A stretch of DNA of 53,314 nucleotides from an uncultured Bacteroidia bacterium. Lineage in GTDB: Bacteria; Bacteroidota; Bacteroidia; Bacteroidales; UBA932. Both the position numbers and the translations under genes were made by a program. Location of the stretch: contig CACZHP010000021.1 of the NCBI GenBank assembly GCA_902780935.1, positions 1 through 53,314 of the forward strand. Reading direction: 5' to 3'. Shown piece after piece: positions 34,943 through 42,079 of this stretch (its first letter is position 1; each line of letters opens with the position of its first letter). The notes under the pieces were generated by a model. The model had not been told where the DNA came from. It searched no databases and worked only from the letters and a program-made list of their open reading frames with translations.

Positions 34943-35941
34943 CTACAATTCCTCCCGGAAGCGGTCCTGGATGGAGCGGATGGTGGAGATAAGTTCAGTG
35001 AAATCAGGCGACTCCCCATAGATGAACTGGTCCCTCATGAAACTGTAGTCCTCCTCCCAAAGGGGAAGGACTTCATCCGGAGGAACGATCGACAGGTTAC
35101 CCCGCTCATGCCCGGAATAGTCTATTCCCCTTATGGCGTTGAACACGCTCCGGTGCTCCACCAAAGAGGCATATAACTCTTTGTCAGACAGTGCCTTCTC
35201 AGTAAATCCGGCCTTATCCATCATGTAGAGGTCATAAAGGTGCCTGGACATCCGCTTGTGGCGCGGATAATTCTTCTGGAACTCCTCGTGGAGAAGGAAC
35301 ACTTTTTCCAGAAAGGTCCGAACCGGGGTGACAGTCGGGACAGCGGTATGATTGAATAAAATCAAAGGAGATAGTTGCGAGGCGAACGGCTCAATTTCCC
35401 TCACCTCTCTGGGCTCCCGGGGACTCCTGCTGCTGAATTCCAGCTTCACATATTCTTTGATATACGGATCCTTGGGCAAGACACTCCTGTACTCAACCCG
35501 CAGGACAGTCGGGTCAGCGTCCGAATCGTTCCGAGGAATATAAGCCACTTCGCACTGGACGGCTCCGAACACCTTCAAGGTAACCTGAAGCTCATCCATC
35601 ATCTCGTCATGTATAAATTTCCTCGTTACTTTGCGTATCCGGTCCCTGGCCGAACGAGTTTCTCCAGTAAGTCCAAAGAAGGACTTGTCGAAAGCGACAT
35701 CGACATCCTCGGAGAAGCGCTCGGTGATGCCCCATGCCTTGCTAAGCGAGGTGCCTCCCTTGAAAGTGAGAGCCTCCGCGCATCTCAGTTGGAAAAGGGC
35801 CTGGATGACATGGCAGACCCACCAGTCTTTCTCAGCCGCCTTGGGGCTGACGTTCATGTTTTCTTTGATTTCTCCAAATACACTTCTTTTTTGATCATCG
35901 GAGAAATTCCAAAAATCAACTTGCTGCTCTATCGTTTTCAT
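34943..35941 (-). CDS. AbiEii/AbiGii-type nucleotidyltransferase toxin
   Basis: A 332-residue minimal nucleotidyltransferase. The active-site motif FKGGTSLSKAW (residues 60-70) is followed by FSEDVDVAF (metal-binding D79 and D81). These are the defining features of AbiEii toxins (type IV toxin-antitoxin), which stop growth, in some homologues by modifying tRNA. The ATG at 35941 is used: it overlaps the upstream antitoxin-like gene by 26 nt, typical of coupled toxin-antitoxin pairs. An ATG at 36007 would start 66 nt deeper inside that gene. It also serves in phage abortive infection. Confidence 0.88.
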   Translation of the reverse strand: MKTIEQQVDFWNFSDDQKRSVFGEIKENMNVSPKAAEKDWWVCHVIQALFQLRCAEALTFKGGTSLSKAWGITERFSEDVDVAFDKSFFGLTGETRSARDRIRKVTRKFIHDEMMDELQVTLKVFGAVQCEVAYIPRNDSDADPTVLRVEYRSVLPKDPYIKEYVKLEFSSRSPREPREVREIEPFASQLSPLILFNHTAVPTVTPVRTFLEKVFLLHEEFQKNYPRHKRMSRHLYDLYMMDKAGFTEKALSDKELYASLVEHRSVFNAIRGIDYSGHERGNLSIVPPDEVLPLWEEDYSFMRDQFIYGESPDFTELISTIRSIQDRFREEL

Positions 35942-36539
35942 AAAATCCAAGTATAAGGTTTCTGATCCAAGTCGGGGTGCTACGGAGATCATCCCGGATC
36001 TCCTCATAGGGGACCCTCGAGAACACTTCTTTCATGGCCTCCACATCGAACTGCCACAAGTCTTTCTTGCCAATATCATTAAGGGCGATAACAGCCAGCA
36101 TGATGATCCTGGACTTGTAGGTGAATACTTTCGGGGAGACATGGTAGAGGACAATCGGGCGGAAGCCTTTGTAGAAGTGGATCCTGCGAGTAGGGCCATC
36201 GGTACTGTAAACCGGGTTCATCACCACCTGCTCGGAAAGGCCAAGGGCATTCTGAGCCTCTCCCGGACAAGGACCGACTCTGAACCCTTCTCTCTTGGAA
36301 ATCGCCGCAAGAACTTCCTCAGAACTTGCGGGCAATTTTCCCATGCCCCATTCGCTTTCCTTAGGATAGCAATATAGCCCACGCTCCATTCTCATCAGCA
36401 CATCGCTCTGGACAAGACGCTGCAAAGCTTTGGACACAGCCTTGTCGGAGCCGCACTCAAAAAAGTCCGAAGGGAAATATACCTTTCCCCTACCTCTTTC
36501 CTCGAGAATCCTGGTTATTCTTTTCTCCACACTGTCCAT
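35916..36539 (-). CDS. AbiEi-like (DUF6088) antitoxin/transcription regulator
   Basis: A 207-residue protein. The N-terminal winged-helix is clear (GKVYFPSDFFECGSDKAVSKALQRLVQSDVLMRMERGLYCYP). The rest (EVVMNPVYSTDGPTRRIHFYKG, IIMLAVIALNDIGK) fits DUF6088, the AbiEi-type antitoxin found next to AbiEii toxins. It should bind its own promoter. The ATG at 36539 is chosen because the in-frame ATG at 36560 lies inside the -7 box. A 14-bp inverted repeat covers the promoter at 36548-36586. Confidence 0.82.
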   Translation of the reverse strand: MDSVEKRITRILEERGRGKVYFPSDFFECGSDKAVSKALQRLVQSDVLMRMERGLYCYPKESEWGMGKLPASSEEVLAAISKREGFRVGPCPGEAQNALGLSEQVVMNPVYSTDGPTRRIHFYKGFRPIVLYHVSPKVFTYKSRIIMLAVIALNDIGKKDLWQFDVEAMKEVFSRVPYEEIRDDLRSTPTWIRNLILGFYENDRAAS

Positions 36540-36547
36540 CTTTAAAC

Positions 36548-36586
36548 GGTTTTGTCGCAAATATAGGCTTATTTTGCGACAAAACC
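36548..36586. promoter_or_regulatory. Palindromic operator over the AbiE promoter
   Basis: Arms GGTTTTGTCGCAAA (36548-36561) and TTTGCGACAAAACC (36573-36586) are perfect 14-bp inverted repeats 11 nt apart. They span the region from the -33 element to the transcription start. A winged-helix AbiEi antitoxin is encoded directly downstream, so autorepression is likely. Confidence 0.75.
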
Positions 36587-36588
36587 AA
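36558..36588 (-). promoter_or_regulatory. Promoter of the AbiE operon
   Basis: On the minus strand TTG (36588-36586), 20 nt, then TATATTTG (36565-36558). The start codon at 36539 is 18 nt downstream. Confidence 0.7.
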
Positions 36589-36597
36589 GTGGAAAAG

Positions 36598-36619
36598 ATC
36601 CCCGGTCGGAGCCGGGGAT
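36598..36619. repeat. Inverted repeat (ATCCCCGG/CCGGGGAT hairpin)
   Basis: Perfect 8-bp GC-rich stem with a 6-nt loop, between the AbiE promoter and the stop of the RbsD-like gene. It could end transcription of the minus-strand gene at 36652, but no T-tract follows on that strand. Confidence 0.45.
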
Positions 36620-36623
36620 GTCA

Positions 36624-36653
36624 ATGTCATTCTGAGCGGCAGCGAAGAATCTC
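36624..36653 (+). repeat. 30-bp interspersed repeat, copy 1
   Basis: Begins ATGTCATTCTGAGCGGC and ends AGCGAAGAATCTC. It matches the reverse complement of 39537-39566 at 29 of 30 bases. It sits after the hairpin at 36598 and reaches into the stop codon of the RbsD-like gene. Confidence 0.8.
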
Positions 36654-37218
36654 ACTTCACAAGAGCGTCCAGGGCCGCCTGCCTGGCGGAGTCCCAATAG
36701 GCGCAGTCGAGCTCGAAGAAGGTCGTGGTGTAAGGGATTGTCTGGGGGGTCTTTATGATCAAAACACTGAACAACTTCCCGGCCTCGTCAAGACGTGAGA
36801 TCAGTTCCTCATGCATGACACTCTTTGCATCAGGACCACAAATCGATCGCATTCCGGACCGCAGTTCCCCGATTCCAGGAACCATCTCTTCGGTAATATA
36901 TTCCAGTTCCTTGTCGTTATAGACATGGGCGAATACATGGGGAGCTGCCTTGACCTTCTCGTTAACCCTTTTCAAGACTTCCAGATAAGGTTGGTCGGCA
37001 TAGATGGTAGTGATCCCCTGCCCGGACTGGAGAGGATAGGCCATGTCGGTAATCACTATCCAGTTGCGATGACCCAGAAGAGGCAGCATCTCCTCGAGAC
37101 GTTCCTCCCAGCCAACCTCCGGAGCGACGCCATCGGACAAAGACGAAGTCTTGGGACAGCATCCCGTAAAAAGCCAGAGGCAAAAGGCGGCAATAGCCAG
37201 TAATCGATTGATTCTCAT
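36652..37218 (-). CDS. RbsD/FucU-like lipoprotein
   Basis: A 188-residue protein with a lipoprotein signal (LFTGC). The mature part begins LLGHRNWIVITDMAYPL, resembling the conserved start of RbsD/FucU sugar mutarotases (GH..IvIaDa.fP). A conserved-looking HVFAHVYNDKELEYITEEM and a tail TTTFFELDCAYW follow. RbsD/FucU proteins interconvert pyranose and furanose or anomeric forms of ribose/fucose and are normally cytosolic. An exported form beside a GH2 gene (3 nt upstream) could present sugar anomers for uptake. The family call is moderately sure; the activity is a guess. Confidence 0.55.
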   Translation of the reverse strand: MRINRLLAIAAFCLWLFTGCCPKTSSLSDGVAPEVGWEERLEEMLPLLGHRNWIVITDMAYPLQSGQGITTIYADQPYLEVLKRVNEKVKAAPHVFAHVYNDKELEYITEEMVPGIGELRSGMRSICGPDAKSVMHEELISRLDEAGKLFSVLIIKTPQTIPYTTTFFELDCAYWDSARQAALDALVK

Positions 37219-37221
37219 ACC

Positions 37222-40083
37222 TTAAATAGTCTTCAACTTATACACTATGAATCTGGTTCCCTCAGAATTGTTACGGAAACGGAACGGCTCAAGACGGGTA
37301 ACTGACCGGCCGGCAGGTACGGAGATATTCTTGAACACCTTCCTTTCGAGGACCTTACCCCTCTCATTCTGAAGCTCCACTGTGAGATTGACCGAGCACT
37401 CCCCGTCAAGATTGAATATCACCGGACGGATCATATCGCCGGGCCCGTAGGCGACATCGACATCATCAGATGCAGCCCATAACCGCCCGAAAACCATCTT
37501 GTTGGCATAGAAGGCCAGTTTCGGGACGCGGAACGGATCCACGATCGGCTTTTGATACGTGAACATATTGGGGCCTGACTCCAAAGAACACCATGAGAAA
37601 CCACTGACTCCGGCAAGGGTCTGCACCTTCATCGATTCCCACGCCCCGAACGCCTGGTACCCTTGGCCGACACGCCATTCGTCATCCCGGAGGGGACGGC
37701 CTATATTCCCGGTGTCGTATTCCTTCTCGTAAGACTGGATCTTGTACCAAGGTTCCTTACGGGCGAGTTCCCAGTTGGGCTGGGCGATTGACTCCTCATG
37801 CTCGAAATTGAAATAGCACAAGTCCTTTGCGTCCAGACAGGACTTGGCGAAATCCCTGGGGTGGTTCCTGACCATGCTCCAATCGGTGTCGTAGCCGGTG
37901 TAGCAATCCTGGCTGCCCCTGGTCATCATCCTGTGCATCAGCCAGGGATTACGGGGGTGAGTCCCACCATTGACATCCAGAGTGCCGTCATAGTTGGCGT
38001 AATGAAGGTGCTGCCAGAAAGAGGTCGGTGAGACAAGGCGGCTGCTGTCAGTCCCGACAATCGCTGGAACTATAGCGTTGATGTAGTCCTCAGAATCCTT
38101 GAAATCATGCTGCTTGAACTTGTTAGGATGGTTACTCGCCTCCCACATCACAATCGATGGATGATTGAAGACCTGCCGCATATAGACCGGGTAGTTGGCG
38201 ATGTCCACATTCCAGACCTCCCCTTCCCTGATCCAGCTGGAAGTCTGCCAGATCAGATACAGTCCCATCTGGTCGGCATATTCGGCAAACCTGGGGTCAT
38301 TGATGCCGCTCGGAGCCTCATTCTCGGCGTGGACATGAATTCTGAGGAGATTACCGAGTTCCTTGACCATCATAAGCTCATTCATAATCTGCTCAGGATT
38401 GGCGCAACGGATCGTCTTCGCCACCGTCTCAAGAGGAAGCCTGTAACCGAATATCTGCCCGCCTCCGAGTATCTCCGGCTTGCCGTTGATGTACAGGACA
38501 CCTTCCTTCTGCTCGATGAGGCGTATTCCAGTAGTGGTCACATAATCGTCAACCGGCTCGCCATCAGCGTCTTTAAGGATCATCTCAACTTTGTAGAGTC
38601 TAGGATCGGAGGTTGCCCATATTTCAGGAGCGTCCAGACGGAGATCCACGCTTACTGGATTGTCCACCCTGGGACGGAGTTCAACCTCCTTTGAGACACT
38701 TGCGGCGAGAGCCCCCTCTGAAGGGAACCAGGGATAATAATTGACAGTAAGACTGCCCTTCCAAGGTTTGGTGGAGTCATTCTTCAAAGTGACCTTGTGG
38801 TGCTGGACAGCACTTTGACCATCCAGCGACAGGGTGTGGACCAAGCCTTCGGTAATATATCCAATCTCATCAGTCAGAACGAGTTCCGTCCTTCCAAGGA
38901 ACCAGCCGATGTTGTGGTCGTTGGGGCAGTGGAAGACAGTCGCGTCCGTGTAATAGGGTTTCACCCTGACGGCGATTGTGTTTTCTTCTCCGGGGCGGAG
39001 ATACTCAGTCACATCGACTTCCCGGGGCAGACGGCCGTTTAGAACCGCGGCGACTTCGCCGTTGACCCAGACCTCTCCGCCCGGATCCAGGGTCTCCATC
39101 CTCAAGATCGCTTTCCTGAAATCCCCGACCTTGACAATTGTCCTCAGATAATAGCTCTCCCCCGCGGCCTTGAAACCTCCGTGCGATGACGGAAGGCGGA
39201 CAAGTTCCCAGGAAGAGTCATCGTAAGAGACTGACTGCCAGTCCTTCATCGAAGGCACAGTCTCAAAATCCTCGTCAAAGATCATCTCAGTCCAGTATGG
39301 AGCCACCGCATCGTCTTCCAGATGATTTTCGAAATTGTAGAGGGAGATGCTCTCGACGGAGGCCTTACCACCGACCGCGGAAAGGGCAAACCCTTTGACT
39401 CCGCTCAAGAACCGGCTTTCGACCGGGATCTCCTTGATCGTCTTTCCTCCGGAGGACAGGAATATGACTCCATTAACAAGGTCGCCGTAGATTTCGAAGT
39501 CCTTATGGGGACCGACGGGGATGTCGAGGAGGTCGGGAGATTCTTCGCTGCCACTCAGAATGACATGCAATCCTTCCGGAATATCCTCAAGGGAGGCTCT
39601 CATCCTGAAACGCCAGTCAAGAGGATTTATCTTGAGCGAGGCCGTGGTTCCGTCCAAGACAAGACAACCATCTTTAACCATAGCCCCGGAAGCTGTCCAC
39701 TCTTTCCACCTGGAAGCGACAGCAGCCTCCTTCCCCTTCTTGTAGCCATACGCCCTCCAGTCCTCCAGTCTCAAAGTACGCCTGACCGAAGTGGAAGGCT
39801 GGGGCTTTATAGAGGCCAACCTCGCCGAGACGTCAGCGTCAGAAAAAAGCGGCTTGTCAAAACCGGGATCTCCCCAGAACCTGGACGCGTAAGAGGCGTA
39901 GGAGTTCAGGAAAGCCACTCGCTGGTCAATATCAAAGATTTCCGTCTCCCCGTGAAGGTCAGTCACCCCGTTGGCCTTCGGATCTTTGGAGAAATATCTC
40001 GCCTCAAAGGTCGTGACCTGCTGGGCGTTGATGTGGGCAGAAACGGCTGCCAAGAATAACAAAAGGAATATTTTCAGTCTCAT
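37222..40083 (-). CDS. Large glycoside hydrolase family 2-like enzyme
   Basis: A 953-residue exported protein; signal peptide ends near HINAQ (residue 21). An N-terminal ~270-residue region of unknown type precedes a GH2 jelly roll (SWELVRLPSSHGG, VWVNGEVAAVLNG, DVTEYLRPGEENTIAVRVK). An Ig-like sandwich (NDSTKPWKGSLTVNYYPW) and a TIM barrel follow. The acid/base is probably Glu in IVMWEASNHPN (about residue 647), and the nucleophile is in FNFEHEES (about 761-764). It is atypical in having WEASN instead of the usual NE pair, so confirm activity. An in-frame 30-bp interspersed repeat encodes VILSGSEES at about residue 174. Divergent from the two-domain esterase, and followed by the RbsD-like gene after 3 nt. 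Confidence 0.78.
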   Translation of the reverse strand: MRLKIFLLLFLAAVSAHINAQQVTTFEARYFSKDPKANGVTDLHGETEIFDIDQRVAFLNSYASYASRFWGDPGFDKPLFSDADVSARLASIKPQPSTSVRRTLRLEDWRAYGYKKGKEAAVASRWKEWTASGAMVKDGCLVLDGTTASLKINPLDWRFRMRASLEDIPEGLHVILSGSEESPDLLDIPVGPHKDFEIYGDLVNGVIFLSSGGKTIKEIPVESRFLSGVKGFALSAVGGKASVESISLYNFENHLEDDAVAPYWTEMIFDEDFETVPSMKDWQSVSYDDSSWELVRLPSSHGGFKAAGESYYLRTIVKVGDFRKAILRMETLDPGGEVWVNGEVAAVLNGRLPREVDVTEYLRPGEENTIAVRVKPYYTDATVFHCPNDHNIGWFLGRTELVLTDEIGYITEGLVHTLSLDGQSAVQHHKVTLKNDSTKPWKGSLTVNYYPWFPSEGALAASVSKEVELRPRVDNPVSVDLRLDAPEIWATSDPRLYKVEMILKDADGEPVDDYVTTTGIRLIEQKEGVLYINGKPEILGGGQIFGYRLPLETVAKTIRCANPEQIMNELMMVKELGNLLRIHVHAENEAPSGINDPRFAEYADQMGLYLIWQTSSWIREGEVWNVDIANYPVYMRQVFNHPSIVMWEASNHPNKFKQHDFKDSEDYINAIVPAIVGTDSSRLVSPTSFWQHLHYANYDGTLDVNGGTHPRNPWLMHRMMTRGSQDCYTGYDTDWSMVRNHPRDFAKSCLDAKDLCYFNFEHEESIAQPNWELARKEPWYKIQSYEKEYDTGNIGRPLRDDEWRVGQGYQAFGAWESMKVQTLAGVSGFSWCSLESGPNMFTYQKPIVDPFRVPKLAFYANKMVFGRLWAASDDVDVAYGPGDMIRPVIFNLDGECSVNLTVELQNERGKVLERKVFKNISVPAGRSVTRLEPFRFRNNSEGTRFIVYKLKTI
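39537..39566 (-). repeat. 30-bp interspersed repeat, copy 2, inside the GH2 gene
   Basis: Minus strand matches copy 1 (36624-36653) at 29 of 30 bases. It lies in frame in the GH2 gene and codes for VILSGSEES. Confidence 0.8.
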
Positions 40084-40088
40084 AGAGA

Positions 40089-40096
40089 CAAAGATA
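40089..40096 (-). promoter_or_regulatory. Promoter -7 box for the large GH2 gene
   Basis: The minus strand reads TATCTTTG, ending 5 nt before the ATG at 40083. Confidence 0.55.
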
Positions 40097-40110
40097 ACGA
40101 TTTATATTCG

Positions 40111-40118
40111 TATTTTTG
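40111..40118 (+). promoter_or_regulatory. Promoter -7 box for the two-domain esterase
   Basis: TATTTTTG ends 4 nt before the ATG at 40123; start codon is within the expected transcription start. Confidence 0.55.
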
Positions 40119-40122
40119 AGGT

Positions 40123-42006
40123 ATGAAGAATCTGCTTTTGACGTTGGCGCTTCTGCTGCCGCTCGCTCTCGGAGCGAAGGACTATCCTGGAACCAAATCA
40201 GAATGGGAAGGATGCGATAGATATGATTTCAAGGTCGAGGGAAGGGACGCACTCGTGGTGATCCCGAAAGAAGCCGCTCCTGGGAATCCATGGATCTGGC
40301 GCCCGGCATTCTTCGGGGCCTTCCCTTCAGTGGACAAGGCTCTCCTGAAAGAGGGGTGGCACCTGGCCTATTACGACGTGACCCATCTCTACGGCAGCCC
40401 ACGGGCGGTTGAATTGTCGAAGAAATTCTATGATTTCACAGTCAAGGAGTTCGGTCTCTCGGACAAGGTTGTTGTCGAAGGTTTCAGCCGGGGAGGATAT
40501 ATGGCTTTCGCATGGGCGGATGCCTATCCCGAGACGGTCTCCAGCCTGTATGTCGATGCCCCCGTGTGCGACATCACCTCATGGCCCGGACGTAAGAGAG
40601 CGGACCTATGGGAGGACTTCCTCGAGGAATGGGGCGTGAAAGATAATGAGGTTGACGGCGACTTCAAGGGCAACGCTGTAAATCATCTCCAAAGGATAGC
40701 GGAGGCCGGAATCCCGATCATTGCGGTCTGCGGAGGCGCGGACAAGGTTGTTCCTTACGACGAGAATATGCGGATAGTTCAGGAAGCCTACCGGAAGATG
40801 GGCGGGACGGTCGAGGTCATTGTGAAACCCGACTGCGACCACCATCCCCACAGCCTGGAGGATCCCGCTCCAGTCGTGGATTTTCTCAATAGCCACAGGG
40901 CTGAATATACTGAATATCAACATATTCATAAAAGAGGCAACCTGGACAACTCCCTGTATGCGATGACGGTCAGGAAGGAGGCCACGGTGGCTTTCTTCGG
41001 AGGTTCGATAACGGAGATGACCGGGTGGAAGGACATGATCAAGGAAGACCTCGCCAGAAGGTTCCCTGACACCGAGTTCACTTTCATCGACGCCGGAATA
41101 TCCTCCCTCGGCTCGACCCCGCATGCCTTCCGCTTCGAGGAAGACGTCCTCTCCCATGGCATTCCGGACCTTCTGTTCGTCGAAGCGGCCGTCAACGACG
41201 ACACAAATTTCTTCGGCCCGAGGGAGCAGGTACTCGGAATGGAAGGAATTGTCCGTCATGCTCTTAAGGCCAATCCTTTTATGGATATCGTATTCCTTCA
41301 CTTCATCTACGACCCGTTTATCCCTTTGCTGGAAAGCGGGGAGATTCCCGATGTCATCCTCAATCACGAGCGGGTGGCCAACCACTACCATCTGCCTTCA
41401 ATCGATCTGGCCTCGGAGGTCTCTGCCAGAATGAAGGCCGGGGAGTTTGACTGGGAGAAGTTCGGAGGCACCCACCCCGCCCCGTTCGGGCATAAGCTCT
41501 ATACTGCCGCCATAGGGACATTGCTTGACATGTCCACAAAGCCCGCTACTGAATATTCCCGAGCCCCGCACCCCCTTCCGGAGAAGCCTCTGGAGGCTGA
41601 TTGCTATGTGGACGGACGACTGCTTCCCCCCACTGCGGCACTGAAAACCAAGGGCTTCCGTCTTGAGGAGGACTGGGTACCTTCGGACGGAGCCGGGACC
41701 CGCAAGCAATATGTCCATGTCCCTACCCTGGTCTGCGAGTCGGGCGGTTCGCTGACTCTTGAGTTCGAGGGAAAGGCTATCGGGCTCTACTGCACCTGCG
41801 GCCCGAATGCGGGAATCCTGTCTTACACTATCGACGGGAAGGAATATCCCCCTCTGGACACCTTCACCCCCTGGAGCAAAGGATTACATATTCCCTGGCT
41901 CCATATACTGGCCAATGACCTTGAGCCTGGCCGCCATGTCCTCAAACTCAAGGTCCTGAAAGGCGACCGCTCAGGATGCTACATCCGTAATTTCGCGGTC
42001 AACTGA
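40123..42006 (+). CDS. Two-domain esterase: alpha/beta hydrolase + SGNH hydrolase
   Basis: A 627-residue exported protein; signal ends near LALGA (residue 18). Domain 1 (about 20-265) is an alpha/beta hydrolase with nucleophile GFSRGG (Ser122), Asp207 in CGGADKVVP and His in CDHHPH. Domain 2 (about 285-470) is an SGNH hydrolase: FFGGSITEM (Ser295), a possible Asn358 in AAVNDDTN, and His451 in GGTHPAPFGH. The expected Asp three residues before this His is Gly448, so its catalytic triad is unusual. A C-terminal sandwich domain ends at 627. Two esterases in one chain suggest removal of two kinds of ester from a glycan. Divergent from the GH2 gene. Confidence 0.82.
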   Translation: MKNLLLTLALLLPLALGAKDYPGTKSEWEGCDRYDFKVEGRDALVVIPKEAAPGNPWIWRPAFFGAFPSVDKALLKEGWHLAYYDVTHLYGSPRAVELSKKFYDFTVKEFGLSDKVVVEGFSRGGYMAFAWADAYPETVSSLYVDAPVCDITSWPGRKRADLWEDFLEEWGVKDNEVDGDFKGNAVNHLQRIAEAGIPIIAVCGGADKVVPYDENMRIVQEAYRKMGGTVEVIVKPDCDHHPHSLEDPAPVVDFLNSHRAEYTEYQHIHKRGNLDNSLYAMTVRKEATVAFFGGSITEMTGWKDMIKEDLARRFPDTEFTFIDAGISSLGSTPHAFRFEEDVLSHGIPDLLFVEAAVNDDTNFFGPREQVLGMEGIVRHALKANPFMDIVFLHFIYDPFIPLLESGEIPDVILNHERVANHYHLPSIDLASEVSARMKAGEFDWEKFGGTHPAPFGHKLYTAAIGTLLDMSTKPATEYSRAPHPLPEKPLEADCYVDGRLLPPTAALKTKGFRLEEDWVPSDGAGTRKQYVHVPTLVCESGGSLTLEFEGKAIGLYCTCGPNAGILSYTIDGKEYPPLDTFTPWSKGLHIPWLHILANDLEPGRHVLKLKVLKGDRSGCYIRNFAVN

Positions 42007-42029
42007 CACAATTACAGGAAGTCGTTCTC

Positions 42030-42060
42030 TTGGAAATGAATGAATTACTTCCTACATTTG
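42030..42060 (+). promoter_or_regulatory. Promoter of the Big2 lipoprotein gene
   Basis: TTG (42030-42032), 20 nt, then TACATTTG (42053-42060); ATG is 19 nt downstream. Confidence 0.7.
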
Positions 42061-42079
42061 AACAAATTGGGATCTAATT

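Noticed and set aside
36540-36560. Upstream ATG for the AbiEi-like gene
   Set aside because: It lies inside the -7 box and the palindrome.
39322-40059. 245-codon plus-strand ORF opposite the GH2 gene
   Set aside because: Antisense to the GH2 N-terminus and signal peptide, with no start signal.
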